DNA from: an uncultured Ruminococcus sp.
GTDB taxonomy: Bacteria > Bacillota > Clostridia > Oscillospirales > Acutalibacteraceae
Direction: 5' to 3'
Length of the DNA stretch: 64,000 nt
Assembly (NCBI GenBank): GCA_902785555.1
Contig: CACZZB010000007.1
Span: 1-64,000, forward strand
The notes beneath the pieces were generated by a model. That model worked only from the letters and a program-made list of their open reading frames with translations. It did no database searches and was not told where the DNA came from. This document shows positions 8,394 through 18,219 of this stretch, piece after piece (the first letter of the stretch is position 1; each line of letters begins with the position of its first letter). Made by a program: the position numbers and the translations under genes.

Positions 8394-9416
8394 ATGAGAA
8401 TTTGTTTGATGTGCAGAAAAAGAAATATAGAGCATTACGGTATTTGCCCTGACTGCAAAGAAATCAATAATCGTATGCGTGAAAAAAATTGTGACTTGAG
8501 CAATAAATGGGCTGTCGTAACGGGAGGCAGAATAAAGATAGGATATGCTGTATGTCTGCGTCTGCTCAGGGCAGGAGCTTATGTTATTGCAATTACAAGA
8601 TACCCTAAAACCGCTTTGGAAAATTACAGAAATGAATGGGATTATCCTCAGTTTCGTGACAGATTGTTTATTATCGGATTTGATCTTTTGCGGGCAGACA
8701 GAATATCAGAACTGATAAGTGATATTGCGAAAATTTCCGATGGAAAAATAGATATTTTAATCAACAACGCTGCTCAGACTGTGAAAAAATCCAATGAATA
8801 CTACTACAAATTGCAGAACCATGAACATCAGCTTTTAATTGACACGGATAATTCTTCTGTATTATTATCAAAAGAAACAGACACAAAAAATCCCATTATT
8901 TCATTTGGCACTATTTCCGATTACGGTGAAACAGGAATGAATAATTCATGGGTAAGGAAACCTGAAGACATTTCTGCAAAAGAAATGCTTGAAGTGCAGC
9001 TTATCAATGTTACTGCACCATTCCTGCTTACAAACGGTTTGAGGTGTTATATGCGTCATGAAAACACCTTGAATAAATTTATTATCAATGTAAGCTCCGT
9101 TGAGGGAAGATTCAACACCAAACAAAAACTTGCACGTCATGTTCATACCAACATGGCAAAAGCATCTCTGAATATGATGACACATTCCATTGCAGCCGAT
9201 TTTGCACAAGACAGGATTTTTGTATATTCGTGCGATCCGGGGTGGGTATCAAATCAGTTTCCGCCTGAATATGAGATAAGCAAAAATTTCATACCATACC
9301 TTACATATGATGACGGTGCTGCCCGTGTACTGTATCCTATTGTTAAAAATCTGAATGAACCGAATATCAAAGACAACGGGTGTTTTTACAAAGATTATAA
9401 TATTATTGAATACTGA
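8394..9416 (+). CDS. Short-chain dehydrogenase/reductase with N-terminal zinc ribbon
   Basis: 340 residues. Residues 4-22 hold two CxxC pairs (CLMC, CPDC) that look like a zinc ribbon. The rest is an SDR Rossmann domain starting at about residue 37: the coenzyme motif is VVTGGRIKIG (a variant of TGxxxGxG), the NNAA motif is present as LINNAAQ, and the catalytic Ser is in NVSSVEG. The Tyr-x-x-x-Lys motif appears altered to HTNMAK, with the Lys kept and the Tyr not evident, so ordinary dehydrogenase activity is doubtful. AAGGAG at 8382-8387 supports the start. It is followed 13 nt later by a leucine-rich-repeat gene. The substrate is unknown. Confidence 0.75.
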   Translation: MRICLMCRKRNIEHYGICPDCKEINNRMREKNCDLSNKWAVVTGGRIKIGYAVCLRLLRAGAYVIAITRYPKTALENYRNEWDYPQFRDRLFIIGFDLLRADRISELISDIAKISDGKIDILINNAAQTVKKSNEYYYKLQNHEHQLLIDTDNSSVLLSKETDTKNPIISFGTISDYGETGMNNSWVRKPEDISAKEMLEVQLINVTAPFLLTNGLRCYMRHENTLNKFIINVSSVEGRFNTKQKLARHVHTNMAKASLNMMTHSIAADFAQDRIFVYSCDPGWVSNQFPPEYEISKNFIPYLTYDDGAARVLYPIVKNLNEPNIKDNGCFYKDYNIIEY

Positions 9417-9429
9417 GAGGTGACTAATT

Positions 9430-11220
9430 ATGGGATTAAGAGATATTTTCAGTAAACCAAAACAAACAAATGATTTGCCGGAGCATATTATCAATCATCA
9501 TCAAACTGCCGAAAAATTAAATATATTCGGCAAAGATAAAGATATGGAACGTCAGGAAAGGGTATATTACCCCGATAATAAATCTCCGAAAGAAGTATCC
9601 GTTAAAAAAATTGAGCTTACAAAGAAAGAAGCTGTCAGACTTGGCTGGTCATTTCGTAAAAAGTCAAAATCCGTCCGTATCACCAATTATCACGGAAAAG
9701 AAACAAGCGTAATCATTCCCTGTAAAATTGGCGGTATGAAAGTAAACGAAATAGGAGATAAATGTTTTTTTCAAACTGATGTTGATAATGTAGAAATGCC
9801 TTCGGAAATTGCAAAAATCGGCAATGACATATTCAACTGTAAAATAATAAATCGTGTTATTTTTTCGGACGGCATAAGATTTATTCCCGAAGAAACTTTT
9901 TCATTGGCAAGAAATTTGTGTGAGGTACATCTTCCGTATCATCTCAATGTCATAGGAAAAAGAGCTTTTTACGCCTGCAAGGCATTAAAATATATAGAAT
10001 TTCCCGACTACATCATGAGTATTGAGGAACAGGCATTTTTTTCAAGCGGTCTTGAAGGCTTTTCGTTCAATTTTGAAAAGCATAAGCCGATATATAAAAA
10101 TCCGTTTTTTGCTTTTAGAGATGGCAGTGCCTTTTACGCTACACCTATTCAGCAAAAATACAGAATGATTCTCATTCCTCCCAAAGAAAAAAATACTTTT
10201 ATCGTATTAACGGTTGGCAATCGTTCTGATATTGTATTTCCTAACGAAAGTAATGTTTGCATGGCTAAAAATTCCGTAAATACAACTTGCCGACTTGATT
10301 TTTCAAAGTGTCACTCGGTTGATTTTGTTCAGCCTGTTTTCAGACAGGATAAAGATCCTTTCGGCTCATACTGTTGTGAATATTTTTGCGAGGTGGAAGG
10401 AGTGGGGACAGAATATGCCTTTCCTTTGTTCGTTGATACCTATAACAGACAAGGTGACAGTTATAACGGCACATATAAAATAAAGTGGGATAACTCTCAC
10501 ACAAATGCTGATGTTCATATACATGGAAGAAATCTTTTGTCATGGTCACTTGAAACAGGTGCAGAAAAAATCCGTTTACAGCCCGAAAGAGATTGGTATA
10601 TGGCTATGGATATTCATAAATATGCCATAAACGAAAAAAATCTGAAAAGCATAGATTTGGGAGATTTTAAAGGCATTGACGAAATATTTTCTCCTGTATG
10701 TGCAAAACTACACTATGTTTCGTGGAATGAAAGGTCATATTTTAATCCAAGAAACCCGATAAAAATAGAAAAATATGCTACACCGTCGGATATTTTGGGA
10801 GAAAATATATCATATAATTGGATGGGACGGTATATTCACCAGGCTTTACTGCAAGCGTTCAGGTATTTGCCCGACCAGCCTGCAACTTACCGTACTCCAG
10901 TTTATTACAATTATCGCTCGGGAGATTTTTTTGACCAGACAGTAATAGACCGCATTTTCAAAGCTAATCAAGTCGAATCGCACAATATGACAATCCCGTT
11001 AAAACGCAAGGATAAAATTCTGATTGCCATAGATATTTTAAGAAGTACAAGACTTGATTACAGATATAAAAACAAAACCTGCTGTGAAGAACGGGAAATG
11101 TACGAAAAATATCTTCGTGAACACATACATTGTGCGGAAAGAGTATGCAATAAGATATATGACAGATATCCGGAATATGCCGAATTTCTTATACAGTTTG
11201 AAGAAACTCCGAAACGCTGA
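9430..11220 (+). CDS. Leucine-rich-repeat (BspA-type, LRR_5) protein
   Basis: 596 residues, no signal peptide or membrane helix seen, so probably cytoplasmic. Residues about 85-215 hold BspA-type repeats (IPCKIGGMKVNEIGDKCF, VIGKRAFYACKALKYIEFP, IEEQAFFSS). The C-terminal 380 residues are not recognised. GAGAGGTGA lies just upstream of the ATG. It sits between an SDR-like and a membrane protein gene, all co-directional, and is presumably co-transcribed with them. Confidence 0.7.
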   Translation: MGLRDIFSKPKQTNDLPEHIINHHQTAEKLNIFGKDKDMERQERVYYPDNKSPKEVSVKKIELTKKEAVRLGWSFRKKSKSVRITNYHGKETSVIIPCKIGGMKVNEIGDKCFFQTDVDNVEMPSEIAKIGNDIFNCKIINRVIFSDGIRFIPEETFSLARNLCEVHLPYHLNVIGKRAFYACKALKYIEFPDYIMSIEEQAFFSSGLEGFSFNFEKHKPIYKNPFFAFRDGSAFYATPIQQKYRMILIPPKEKNTFIVLTVGNRSDIVFPNESNVCMAKNSVNTTCRLDFSKCHSVDFVQPVFRQDKDPFGSYCCEYFCEVEGVGTEYAFPLFVDTYNRQGDSYNGTYKIKWDNSHTNADVHIHGRNLLSWSLETGAEKIRLQPERDWYMAMDIHKYAINEKNLKSIDLGDFKGIDEIFSPVCAKLHYVSWNERSYFNPRNPIKIEKYATPSDILGENISYNWMGRYIHQALLQAFRYLPDQPATYRTPVYYNYRSGDFFDQTVIDRIFKANQVESHNMTIPLKRKDKILIAIDILRSTRLDYRYKNKTCCEEREMYEKYLREHIHCAERVCNKIYDRYPEYAEFLIQFEETPKR

Positions 11221-11269
11221 TTGTCAGACAAAAAAACATATAAATCGAAAAAACAAGAAGGAAACCTGT

Positions 11270-12235
11270 ATGCTAAAAAATCTTAAACAAAGAACAAAAG
11301 AAATCAAAAATGCAAACAATACTGTTCTTGAGCCGAAGAACAATCTTATGATTGAAATTGTTGCAGCAATTTGTCTTGCCGTATTTTTGGTTACAATATA
11401 TTTTTTTACAGGAAGTTGGGAATACCTTTTATGTGCCATAATTGCTCCCATAGTTATGACAGTTTTTTCGCTCCACGCATTTTTCAAAGAAAAACGACAG
11501 GATGAAAAGTCGAAAATTGATAAACAGAAATTTCTCAGCGGTGCGAAATACAGACAAAGCGAATGGAAAAATGCCTATTATCAGTATAAGGAAAAGCATA
11601 CCTTTGAAACAATCAGTAAAAATGGCATGAAGTATGATTTGAAAAAAAGATACCGCAAAAAAGACTTTGGATATATCAGAATAGGAATCCTTTTGATTAT
11701 CGGCTCAGTATTGATTCTTTTTATTCCAATGACAGAAGTTAAGGATAAAATTGCAGCGATTTTTGGCATCCTTTGCGGTGGAGTGATTTTTTCCATAGGC
11801 TTACATGGTTTAATATCAGGTCCCGTACAAAAATTTTTAAAACAGCAGGCAAATCTGACTGAAATTGAAAAATCCTATGTTAAAGGAAAAATGCTGTCAT
11901 TTGGTGATAACGGTATTAACTTGGGAAATTCCTATACGATAATATACAACAGTGAAAATGTTTTTGCTGTTGACAATAATAATATCCGTGATATGAAAAG
12001 AAAAATGATACGAGTGAAGAAATATGAAAACAGCACTTATTCCGAGCAGGAGTACAGATATTATGTCAGCCTGATATATAAAGCCTCTGACGGAAAAATG
12101 AAAACTGTTGATGTCCGTCTGGATGAATTCCAATGTGAAATGATGATAGCTGAATTCAATAGGAGATTCTATACGGAAAGAGAATATGGCAGTACAACCT
12201 TGGAAATAACTGAAAACATGATATCACCACCATAG
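11270..12235 (+). CDS. Integral membrane protein, possibly YcxB-like
   Basis: About 321 residues. Two pairs of membrane helices lie at about residues 27-65 and 140-185, followed by a soluble domain of about 130 residues that could be a YcxB-like C-terminal domain. The ATG at 11270 was chosen over earlier in-frame codons inside the previous gene because AGAAGG lies 9 nt upstream. Function unknown. It is the last gene before a bidirectional terminator. Confidence 0.6.
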   Translation: MLKNLKQRTKEIKNANNTVLEPKNNLMIEIVAAICLAVFLVTIYFFTGSWEYLLCAIIAPIVMTVFSLHAFFKEKRQDEKSKIDKQKFLSGAKYRQSEWKNAYYQYKEKHTFETISKNGMKYDLKKRYRKKDFGYIRIGILLIIGSVLILFIPMTEVKDKIAAIFGILCGGVIFSIGLHGLISGPVQKFLKQQANLTEIEKSYVKGKMLSFGDNGINLGNSYTIIYNSENVFAVDNNNIRDMKRKMIRVKKYENSTYSEQEYRYYVSLIYKASDGKMKTVDVRLDEFQCEMMIAEFNRRFYTEREYGSTTLEITENMISPP

Positions 12236-12244
12236 AAATAATAA

Positions 12245-12282
12245 AAATTGGCAGACCTTCATTTAAGAATGTCTGCCAATTT
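12245..12282. terminator. Bidirectional intrinsic terminator
   Basis: A 12-bp perfect stem, AAATTGGCAGAC (12245-12256) with GTCTGCCAATTT (12271-12282), separates the converging genes at 12235 and 12327. Confidence 0.8.
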
Positions 12283-12326
12283 GACTTGTATTCAATTTAA
12301 ACACAAAATCAGATTTGAATTTATTT

Positions 12327-13010
12327 TTAATTTTTGACAGGAAACAGCGTCAGATTGTTCTCATCATAGCATATACCGAGAAAAATCTCTTTTGCTGATT
12401 TATATCCTTGTTTTTTTATTTCTTTTTGTAACCATTCGTCATTGAGACCTTTTCTCTTTAAATTATCGTCCATAATCCTGCCATCCATTATAATTTCTGT
12501 GCCAATATGCTCGGGCTTTTTTATAAGTTTCATATCTTCCGGATTCAGTGGTCGTTTTGTACTGACAGGCAAAATCGACAGCATACCATTATATTCAAAT
12601 ATCGCTGTTTGAATATCGTTCAGGTTGAAATAGCCTGCCTGTCTGCACAACAACAGAAATTCGCTCAGCTCCAGCTTTGCTTTTTTCATGTTGTCACGGT
12701 ATAGTTTACCGTCATTCATTACAATGGTAGGTGTGCCATTTACGAATTTTCTGCTTCTGGGAAACTTTCTTGTAACAATACTCAAAGCAACAGTCACAAA
12801 ACCGAATACAATCATGGCTATGGTAGGCTTCCACAATGGATCATCCAGTGTAGTAGCAAGTTCTGCGGCGATAGAGCCAATTGTAATTCCTGTGATATAA
12901 TCGAAAAATTCAAGCTGTGCAACCTGCTTATGTCCAATTAATTTAGCTATCAAAAACAATATTGCAGCCGAGAACAGCGATGCAAAAATGACTTTCAGTA
13001 CTTCAATCAT
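12327..13010 (-). CDS. DUF421/YetF-family membrane protein
   Basis: 227 residues. Three N-terminal membrane helices (residues about 5-80) precede a cytoplasmic YetF-type domain with the usual GTPTIVMNDGKL and DLLLLCRQAGYFNLNDI-like motifs (here SEFLLLCRQAGYFNLNDIQT). Its start overlaps the stop of the gene at 13007 by 4 nt. The family is widespread in Firmicutes spore formers; its biochemical role is not settled. Confidence 0.88.
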   Translation of the reverse strand: MIEVLKVIFASLFSAAILFLIAKLIGHKQVAQLEFFDYITGITIGSIAAELATTLDDPLWKPTIAMIVFGFVTVALSIVTRKFPRSRKFVNGTPTIVMNDGKLYRDNMKKAKLELSEFLLLCRQAGYFNLNDIQTAIFEYNGMLSILPVSTKRPLNPEDMKLIKKPEHIGTEIIMDGRIMDDNLKRKGLNDEWLQKEIKKQGYKSAKEIFLGICYDENNLTLFPVKN

Positions 13011-13282
13011 ATATCCTGTAAATCTGCTTCCGGTATATCATTTTCCATATTATCTCTTGCAAGGTCGGTATCAATTTCCTTATAAGCATTTGATATTGGC
13101 TTTTCGTGTTTATATGGTGTTGTATGATATACTTTCTGTGATGATGTCACGCTTCCTGAAATAATAGGATTAACTGATTTTTTACCATGTTTTGCTTTTC
13201 CCTGAATCTCCGGAACAGCAGCTTGTTCATTTTTATTTTTGTTATTTGTTATCTCGGGACGTTTCATTCCTTGTTTTGCCAT
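13007..13282 (-). CDS. Small hydrophilic protein, unknown
   Basis: 91 residues, rich in Lys, Asn and charged residues, no membrane segment. The internal ATG at 13282 was preferred because GAGGTG lies 7-8 nt upstream; an ATG at 13330 has no clear ribosome site. It is translationally coupled to the YetF-like gene. The C-terminal half (YHTTPYKHEKPISNAYKEID) vaguely resembles DUF3787 proteins, but I am not sure. Confidence 0.6.
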   Translation of the reverse strand: MAKQGMKRPEITNNKNKNEQAAVPEIQGKAKHGKKSVNPIISGSVTSSQKVYHTTPYKHEKPISNAYKEIDTDLARDNMENDIPEADLQDI

Positions 13283-13364
13283 ACGTTTCACCTCATTTTT
13301 ATTATTGGTGAAATTTTGGTTTTTATTCATTAATTATTATACGGCAGGCAATTTTCCTTAATTT

Positions 13365-13838
13365 TTACAACAATTTTAATTCTTCTGCAAGAAATTCCGA
13401 GTTATACTTTTTGCGGTATTCTTTTATTTCAACACTTATTCTCTTTTTAGGTTTGGTATCATCGACAAGTATTACAGGTATGTTATGAAAACAGTCTGCA
13501 CCAATTCTTGTACGTTCAATATCTGTCTCAAGTGAAAGTATCAACTCTTTAAAAATTTTTGATAAAATATGATAATACACATTATTTTTGATGATTCTTA
13601 CACCGGCAGTATAAATATTGTCGATTTTTGCAAAAGATAAATTCTCAATTTTTTCTCCCTGACAATTCCTGATTGATTTACGGACAATATTGGATTCAAT
13701 ACCGTTACCGTTTTGGTCTGTGTCTATTATAGAAACTATCTCATTTAACACCGGTATTAATGACTTGTTATCAGGTTTTGCTCTTACGCAAAGAATCACA
13801 GCGTAAATATCATAAAAATCATAATTTATCATTTTCAT
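13365..13838 (-). CDS. Hypothetical protein
   Basis: 157 residues, predicted soluble, not recognised. AGAGG about 9 nt upstream supports the ATG at 13838. It lies 17 nt downstream of a small membrane protein gene and may share its transcript. Confidence 0.55.
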   Translation of the reverse strand: MKMINYDFYDIYAVILCVRAKPDNKSLIPVLNEIVSIIDTDQNGNGIESNIVRKSIRNCQGEKIENLSFAKIDNIYTAGVRIIKNNVYYHILSKIFKELILSLETDIERTRIGADCFHNIPVILVDDTKPKKRISVEIKEYRKKYNSEFLAEELKLL

Positions 13839-13855
13839 ATTCTGATACCTCTACA

Positions 13856-14299
13856 TTAAATATCATTATTTTGAAAAACAGCTGTTTTGATTGTTGTAGT
13901 ATTCTTAGTTTGTTTGCAACAAATAAACCATACAACCAATCCGCTTATGCAGAAAATTATACCAGCTATCAAATAAATAATGATAAAATGATTTGTTGTT
14001 CCATAGATTTCAATTACCCCCTGGATGATAGAACCGACTGTAAGAATTGCTATTCCGCTATTCCAAAGACGCAGTGCAAGCATATCAGGAATATTCTTAT
14101 TTCTGAATATAATGATACTGTACGGAAGAGAACATCCAAGCAATGGAACGACAAAGGCAAAAAGCATAAAGTAAGAATAAACTCCGAAACTGAATGACTC
14201 ATATACTGCTGCAAATAATGCACAAAACAGTGCGGATATAATACTTCCAATCAGATGCTTTTGAAGCCTTTTGTTATTTTGCGATATAAACAATGTCAC
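13856..14299 (-). CDS. Small integral membrane protein, unknown
   Basis: 147 residues with four clear membrane helices (residues about 16-35, 40-63, 78-97, 105-128). The start overlaps the end of the phosphodiester glycosidase gene. GAGGAG precedes a GTG at 14299 and a TTG at 14293; spacing slightly favours the TTG. It could belong to the same envelope operon as the next two genes. Confidence 0.6.
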   Translation of the reverse strand: MTLFISQNNKRLQKHLIGSIISALFCALFAAVYESFSFGVYSYFMLFAFVVPLLGCSLPYSIIIFRNKNIPDMLALRLWNSGIAILTVGSIIQGVIEIYGTTNHFIIIYLIAGIIFCISGLVVWFICCKQTKNTTTIKTAVFQNNDI

Positions 14300-15338
14300 T
14301 CACTCCTCTCTCTTTCATAGACCTGCCTGATGTTGTAGGATAATTTATGACTTCACCATTGAAATACAGTGTCGAAGAGCCGCCACCGTCAAGATTATAT
14401 GCCGTATCGACACCGATACCCTGCATAAATGTTGCCAACTGATAAAGTGATAAACCCTTGCTGTCACTTGTTCTGCCGTCAGATACAACGAATACATAAT
14501 GACAGGTATCAATCATTCCGACAGCAGTTCTCGGATTACTTGCCATTGCTTTGCCTACTTCCGCATTGACGGAAACATCTACCTGACCGTTTTGTACGAG
14601 AGCCGGACCAAATGAAAATGCTTGCCATACACCCTCGTTAACAAGCTCCTGAGCCGACTTATCTCCTGAATTGACTATTTTCATAGTACCGTCCGCATAA
14701 ACACAAAGTATATCTTTGCCATCGTTGCTGTCACGGTAAACAACTCCGTTACGGATAACATAGCCGTTTTCTCTGGCACCATAATAATCTCCGTTTATAG
14801 CAAGTATGGCATTATTCTGTTGTGCTATAGATGAGGTTGTCGCTGTAACATTTTTTCCGTAATAATCATTTGCAAAGGCGGTTTTGATATATTCACTGGA
14901 GCTTACAAAAATATCAGCTACATATACGTCAGTGCTTTCGTAATTATATTCATACAACTTTATACTTGCCTGATCGTTTTGATATTCTCCAATCAGACCG
15001 GCACCATCGGTTAAAATCGCCTTATCTGATATATATGCTTTTTCATCAGCATACTCGGTTTCGGAACTTTCTGACTGATTGCCTCCGGTATTTGCTATAT
15101 TTGTATATAAATCTGTATTTTTTCTGTTAACGCCGCTATTAATCTTATCTGAGTCGCTGCTTTTATAAGTTTTGAGATTTTCCTCGCTCTTGGTTTGGCT
15201 ACTGCTGAACATAGAGTTATTTATTTGTCCCTGCACATTTTCCATCGGTTGACTGATTACAAAGGTATCCAGAACAACAAATAGTGTAAATGCCGCAAGC
15301 ACTAAAGAAAATGAAATCGGATAAATATATTTTTTCAT
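14274..15338 (-). CDS. Secreted phosphodiester glycosidase (NAGPA-domain) family protein
   Basis: About 354 residues. One N-terminal membrane anchor or signal helix (residues 5-25), a Ser/Asn-rich linker, and a C-terminal NAGPA domain (about 150-354) with AINGDYYG, FGPALVQNG, NPRTAVGM and the hallmark NLDGGGSSTLY. The ATG at 15338 follows GGAGG. The family removes N-acetylglucosamine phosphodiesters from cell-surface or extracellular glycans. Its 5' end overlaps the glycosyltransferase gene by ATGA-type coupling, so the two likely act on one surface polymer. Confidence 0.85.
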   Translation of the reverse strand: MKKYIYPISFSLVLAAFTLFVVLDTFVISQPMENVQGQINNSMFSSSQTKSEENLKTYKSSDSDKINSGVNRKNTDLYTNIANTGGNQSESSETEYADEKAYISDKAILTDGAGLIGEYQNDQASIKLYEYNYESTDVYVADIFVSSSEYIKTAFANDYYGKNVTATTSSIAQQNNAILAINGDYYGARENGYVIRNGVVYRDSNDGKDILCVYADGTMKIVNSGDKSAQELVNEGVWQAFSFGPALVQNGQVDVSVNAEVGKAMASNPRTAVGMIDTCHYVFVVSDGRTSDSKGLSLYQLATFMQGIGVDTAYNLDGGGSSTLYFNGEVINYPTTSGRSMKERGVSDIVYIAK

Positions 15339-16366
15339 ATCTTTGCCTCCTTGAATACGAAAAGTCGTTGAGCAGTCCAACTGAAGAAAAACATCACAGT
15401 TTCTGTTATAATCTTGGCAAGCATATATGGCTGTCCCAAAGCAATAAGCAACTTGAGAATACAGGTGTTGAACACAAGTATCACAACAGCAAGAAGGAAA
15501 TATTTAACCGCTGATTTCATTATATGTGCACGGCTTCCGAAAACAAAGCTTCTGTTCAGCGAAAAATTAACACTTGCACTTACTATTCTTGACAACACAT
15601 TAGAAAGTACAGTCATACCCGTCAGTGACATCAATGCACAGAACAGTCCATAGTCAATAACAAAGCTCAGCAGAGAGGATGCCGAAAATCTGAAAATCTC
15701 TCTGTATATCTTGAACGAATCCTTTATAGGATTGAAATGCGAGGAGGAATTATTATCAAGATATACAGTACTAATCGGAACTTCCTCTGCACTGATATTA
15801 TTCTGCCTGAGGTGCAGCAGGACATTCATTTCATATTCATAACGTTCACCCTCTACCGACAGCATATAATCCGTAAGTCCGTTGCTGAAAGCCCTTAGTC
15901 CTGTCTGAGTATCATAAATCGCTGTTCCGGTAGAAAGACGAAAAACAAACCTTGTTATTCCGTTTCCGATACGGCTTCTCAACGGAGCATCTCTGCCTAT
16001 TATTCTGCTACCGAGCACCAGACAGCCGATTCTATCTTCTGCTTTTTCGCATACAAGAAGAATATCCTCCGGTAAATGCTGACCGTCTGCATCTGCCGTC
16101 ACTATAATGTATGGTACAGCAAATGTTTTTTTGATGTATTCAAATCCCGTTTTCAGTGCCGCACCCTTGCCTCTGTTTTTTTCATGAATCAGAACCGTTG
16201 CATATTCACTGACAGCTTCAAACAAGGATGTCTGTTCAGCTTTGCTCCCGTCATTAACAACTACAATGGTAAAATTCATTTCATGCAGGGTGCTTATCAA
16301 AGTGATAAGCTTTTCATCAGGGCAGTATGCAGGTATCAGCACAATTCGTTTACTTTGTATGCTCAT
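15335..16366 (-). CDS. Glycosyltransferase family 2 fused to a GtrA-like membrane domain
   Basis: About 343 residues. Residues 1-225 form a DPM1-like GT2 domain (IPAYCPDE, VVNDGS, TADADGQH, YETQTGLRAF-like DTQTGLRAF). Residues about 228-343 are four helices of a GtrA domain (FIDYGLFC, FSLNRSFVF). Such fusions make or flip polyprenyl-phosphate-linked sugars for surface glycans. GAGAGGTGAT places the start at 16366 rather than at the ATG three codons upstream. Confidence 0.88.
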   Translation of the reverse strand: MSIQSKRIVLIPAYCPDEKLITLISTLHEMNFTIVVVNDGSKAEQTSLFEAVSEYATVLIHEKNRGKGAALKTGFEYIKKTFAVPYIIVTADADGQHLPEDILLVCEKAEDRIGCLVLGSRIIGRDAPLRSRIGNGITRFVFRLSTGTAIYDTQTGLRAFSNGLTDYMLSVEGERYEYEMNVLLHLRQNNISAEEVPISTVYLDNNSSSHFNPIKDSFKIYREIFRFSASSLLSFVIDYGLFCALMSLTGMTVLSNVLSRIVSASVNFSLNRSFVFGSRAHIMKSAVKYFLLAVVILVFNTCILKLLIALGQPYMLAKIITETVMFFFSWTAQRLFVFKEAKI

Positions 16367-16470
16367 ATTTATCACCTCTCAATAACAATCTTATATCTTA
16401 CTGCTGTTAATTATATGACTGAATGTTGGAATCTGAATGGAAAAAATATTAAATAAACTATAATATAACC

Positions 16471-16767
16471 TTAAAAATTTTCAAGGTTATTTATTTTTTT
16501 CGACCTGCAAAAAACAACAGTAATTACAACTGCATATTCACGCACTTTAAAAGGCTGTACGTTGACATCTGACAACAGCTTTTTTGTCAGTTCCAACAAA
16601 TATCTTCCGTTGTTGTTCAAAGATATTTTGTTTTTACTTCTTTCAAAGATTATAACTCCTAATTCGTTCTCTATTTTTTTATATTGCGGCTTATTGCAGG
16701 CTGCTTCCGACAATGTTCCCGTTTCTCCGAATGCAGCAAATTGTCGCAACTCATAAAGTTTTATCAT
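16471..16767 (-). pseudogene. LysR-family regulator remnant
   Basis: The 98-residue frame begins like a LysR helix-turn-helix (LYELRQFAAFGETGTLSEAA) and ends like its wing (KKIENELGVIIFERSKNKIS), but about a dozen residues that should hold the recognition helix (the usual ISQPALSRS stretch) are missing, and the effector-binding domain is gone. It is a decayed gene. Confidence 0.75.
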
Positions 16768-16916
16768 AGCTATCTCTTTCAGTATAAATAATATTTATGG
16801 CAATATGCAAAATCAGCACGGTAAAAAACAAGCCAATTATTTGTAATATCAACGGAACTATACCGAATATTCTGTCATAACAGTCTACCTTCTACTAAGA
16901 ACTTGCAATAATAATC

Positions 16917-16953
16917 AAAAAGAGCTGACAGCATTTTTACTTCAGCTCTTTTT
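16917..16953 (-). terminator. Terminator of the TIR-RyR operon
   Basis: AAAAAGAGCTGA (16917-16928) pairs with TCAGCTCTTTTT (16942-16953). On the minus strand the stem ends in a run of T, directly after the last gene's stop at 16959. Confidence 0.8.
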
Positions 16954-16958
16954 ATAGT

Positions 16959-18197
16959 TTACAGATATTCTGTTATTACTTTTTTCATAATCAACATTGT
17001 ATTTTTCAACCATTCAAACTGTTCCTCAAGCGTTTCCCCTGCTTCAATTATATGCGATACTTCAATACAACTTGATTTTCTTTCTTTTTCAGACTTCCAA
17101 TTAATACCAAACCCTGTCTGTTCTTCGATTGCTTCCATTTGTGCATACAGTTTATTAAACAATTCCTTATCGTTCGGTATCTGTATTCCACAGGAAAGTG
17201 TTCTTTTTCCCCTGACAGCATTAATTCGACATCGAGCTGTGCCTATACTGAAATTCATAGTTCTGTCTTTTGAAGGATTACGCTTACGGAATTCAGCAGA
17301 AAATTCATCATATTTAAAAGCATAATCCATAAAATCCGACCAAAAAGAACTGTCATCAGATTCTATAACAGGTTGTTCAACTGCAATATCAGACTTGTTT
17401 TTTTCAAAAACATTTGTATTTGAATGAAATGAACCGATTGCTTTACGGTATTTATCTTCATCAAATACAGAATTCCTGTCACCCTTTTCGTCAATTTTAT
17501 AAACCGAATTATGTATATTTTCTGCCAATGTATTGCAAAACGATTCAAATGTACTTTCATAATAACGGTTTTCATTTATGTTTGCAAAATCATAAACACT
17601 TTTTATTATACTTGAACAATCTTTAACAGTAAAACGACATGATTTTTTTGACGTTCTGTAATAATTAAGTCCTATTCTTTTGGAAAGTTCTTCATAGTAA
17701 TTTATAAATGCCTCTTTCTCCGCATTTACATTCATAATGTTATCATGCTGTAATCCTGTGTCTTTGTCAAGTTCATCATCACTGAATATCGGCCAAGGAA
17801 CAAGATTAACAGGCACAAGCGGCAAATATTCATTCTCTTGTTTCCGTCTTTTCATAAAACAATGTGATGTCTGACTATGCATCATCTCCATACAAGCTGC
17901 ATAACTCATAAAATATTTTTTGCTAAGAAACAACAGCATACCATAACACTTTGCAGAACTCATATTATCTTCCATTTGTTCTACCCAAAGTTCATTATTC
18001 ACTGCAAATTCCTTATCATAATACACTCGAAGTCCGTAAACTGTATTGAGTTTGTGGATTATCTTCAGCATTATCAAACGATCATCACTCTTGTAACTGA
18101 TAAATACATACGGTTCTCCGCTGTTTTTATCAGTTGTAATAACTTCACCGTTTAATTTGTTAATGATTCTTTCTTCACTTTCGCTAAATTTACTCAC
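16959..18197 (-). CDS. TIR-domain protein with C-terminal DUF4268
   Basis: 412 residues. A TIR domain spans about residues 29-135: EPYVFISYKSDD, the loop LRVYYDKEF, and the catalytic-Glu region YFMSYAACMEM with Glu at about residue 104. Residues about 275-412 look like DUF4268 (NFSIGTARCRINAV and GFGINWKSEKERKSS). The first 250 residues are a close paralogue of the protein at 20233. TIR domains of this type are NADases or make cyclic ADP-ribose-like signals. DUF4268 is often linked to nucleases, so it may be the sensing or effector part. It is the last gene of a four-gene operon. Confidence 0.8.
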   Translation of the reverse strand: MSKFSESEERIINKLNGEVITTDKNSGEPYVFISYKSDDRLIMLKIIHKLNTVYGLRVYYDKEFAVNNELWVEQMEDNMSSAKCYGMLLFLSKKYFMSYAACMEMMHSQTSHCFMKRRKQENEYLPLVPVNLVPWPIFSDDELDKDTGLQHDNIMNVNAEKEAFINYYEELSKRIGLNYYRTSKKSCRFTVKDCSSIIKSVYDFANINENRYYESTFESFCNTLAENIHNSVYKIDEKGDRNSVFDEDKYRKAIGSFHSNTNVFEKNKSDIAVEQPVIESDDSSFWSDFMDYAFKYDEFSAEFRKRNPSKDRTMNFSIGTARCRINAVRGKRTLSCGIQIPNDKELFNKLYAQMEAIEEQTGFGINWKSEKERKSSCIEVSHIIEAGETLEEQFEWLKNTMLIMKKVITEYL

Positions 18198-18219
18198 TTG
18201 ATTTTATACACACCTTTCT

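Noticed and set aside
16440-16500. Plus-strand terminator near 16465-16500
   Set aside because: A hairpin with a T run exists, but no plus-strand gene precedes it.
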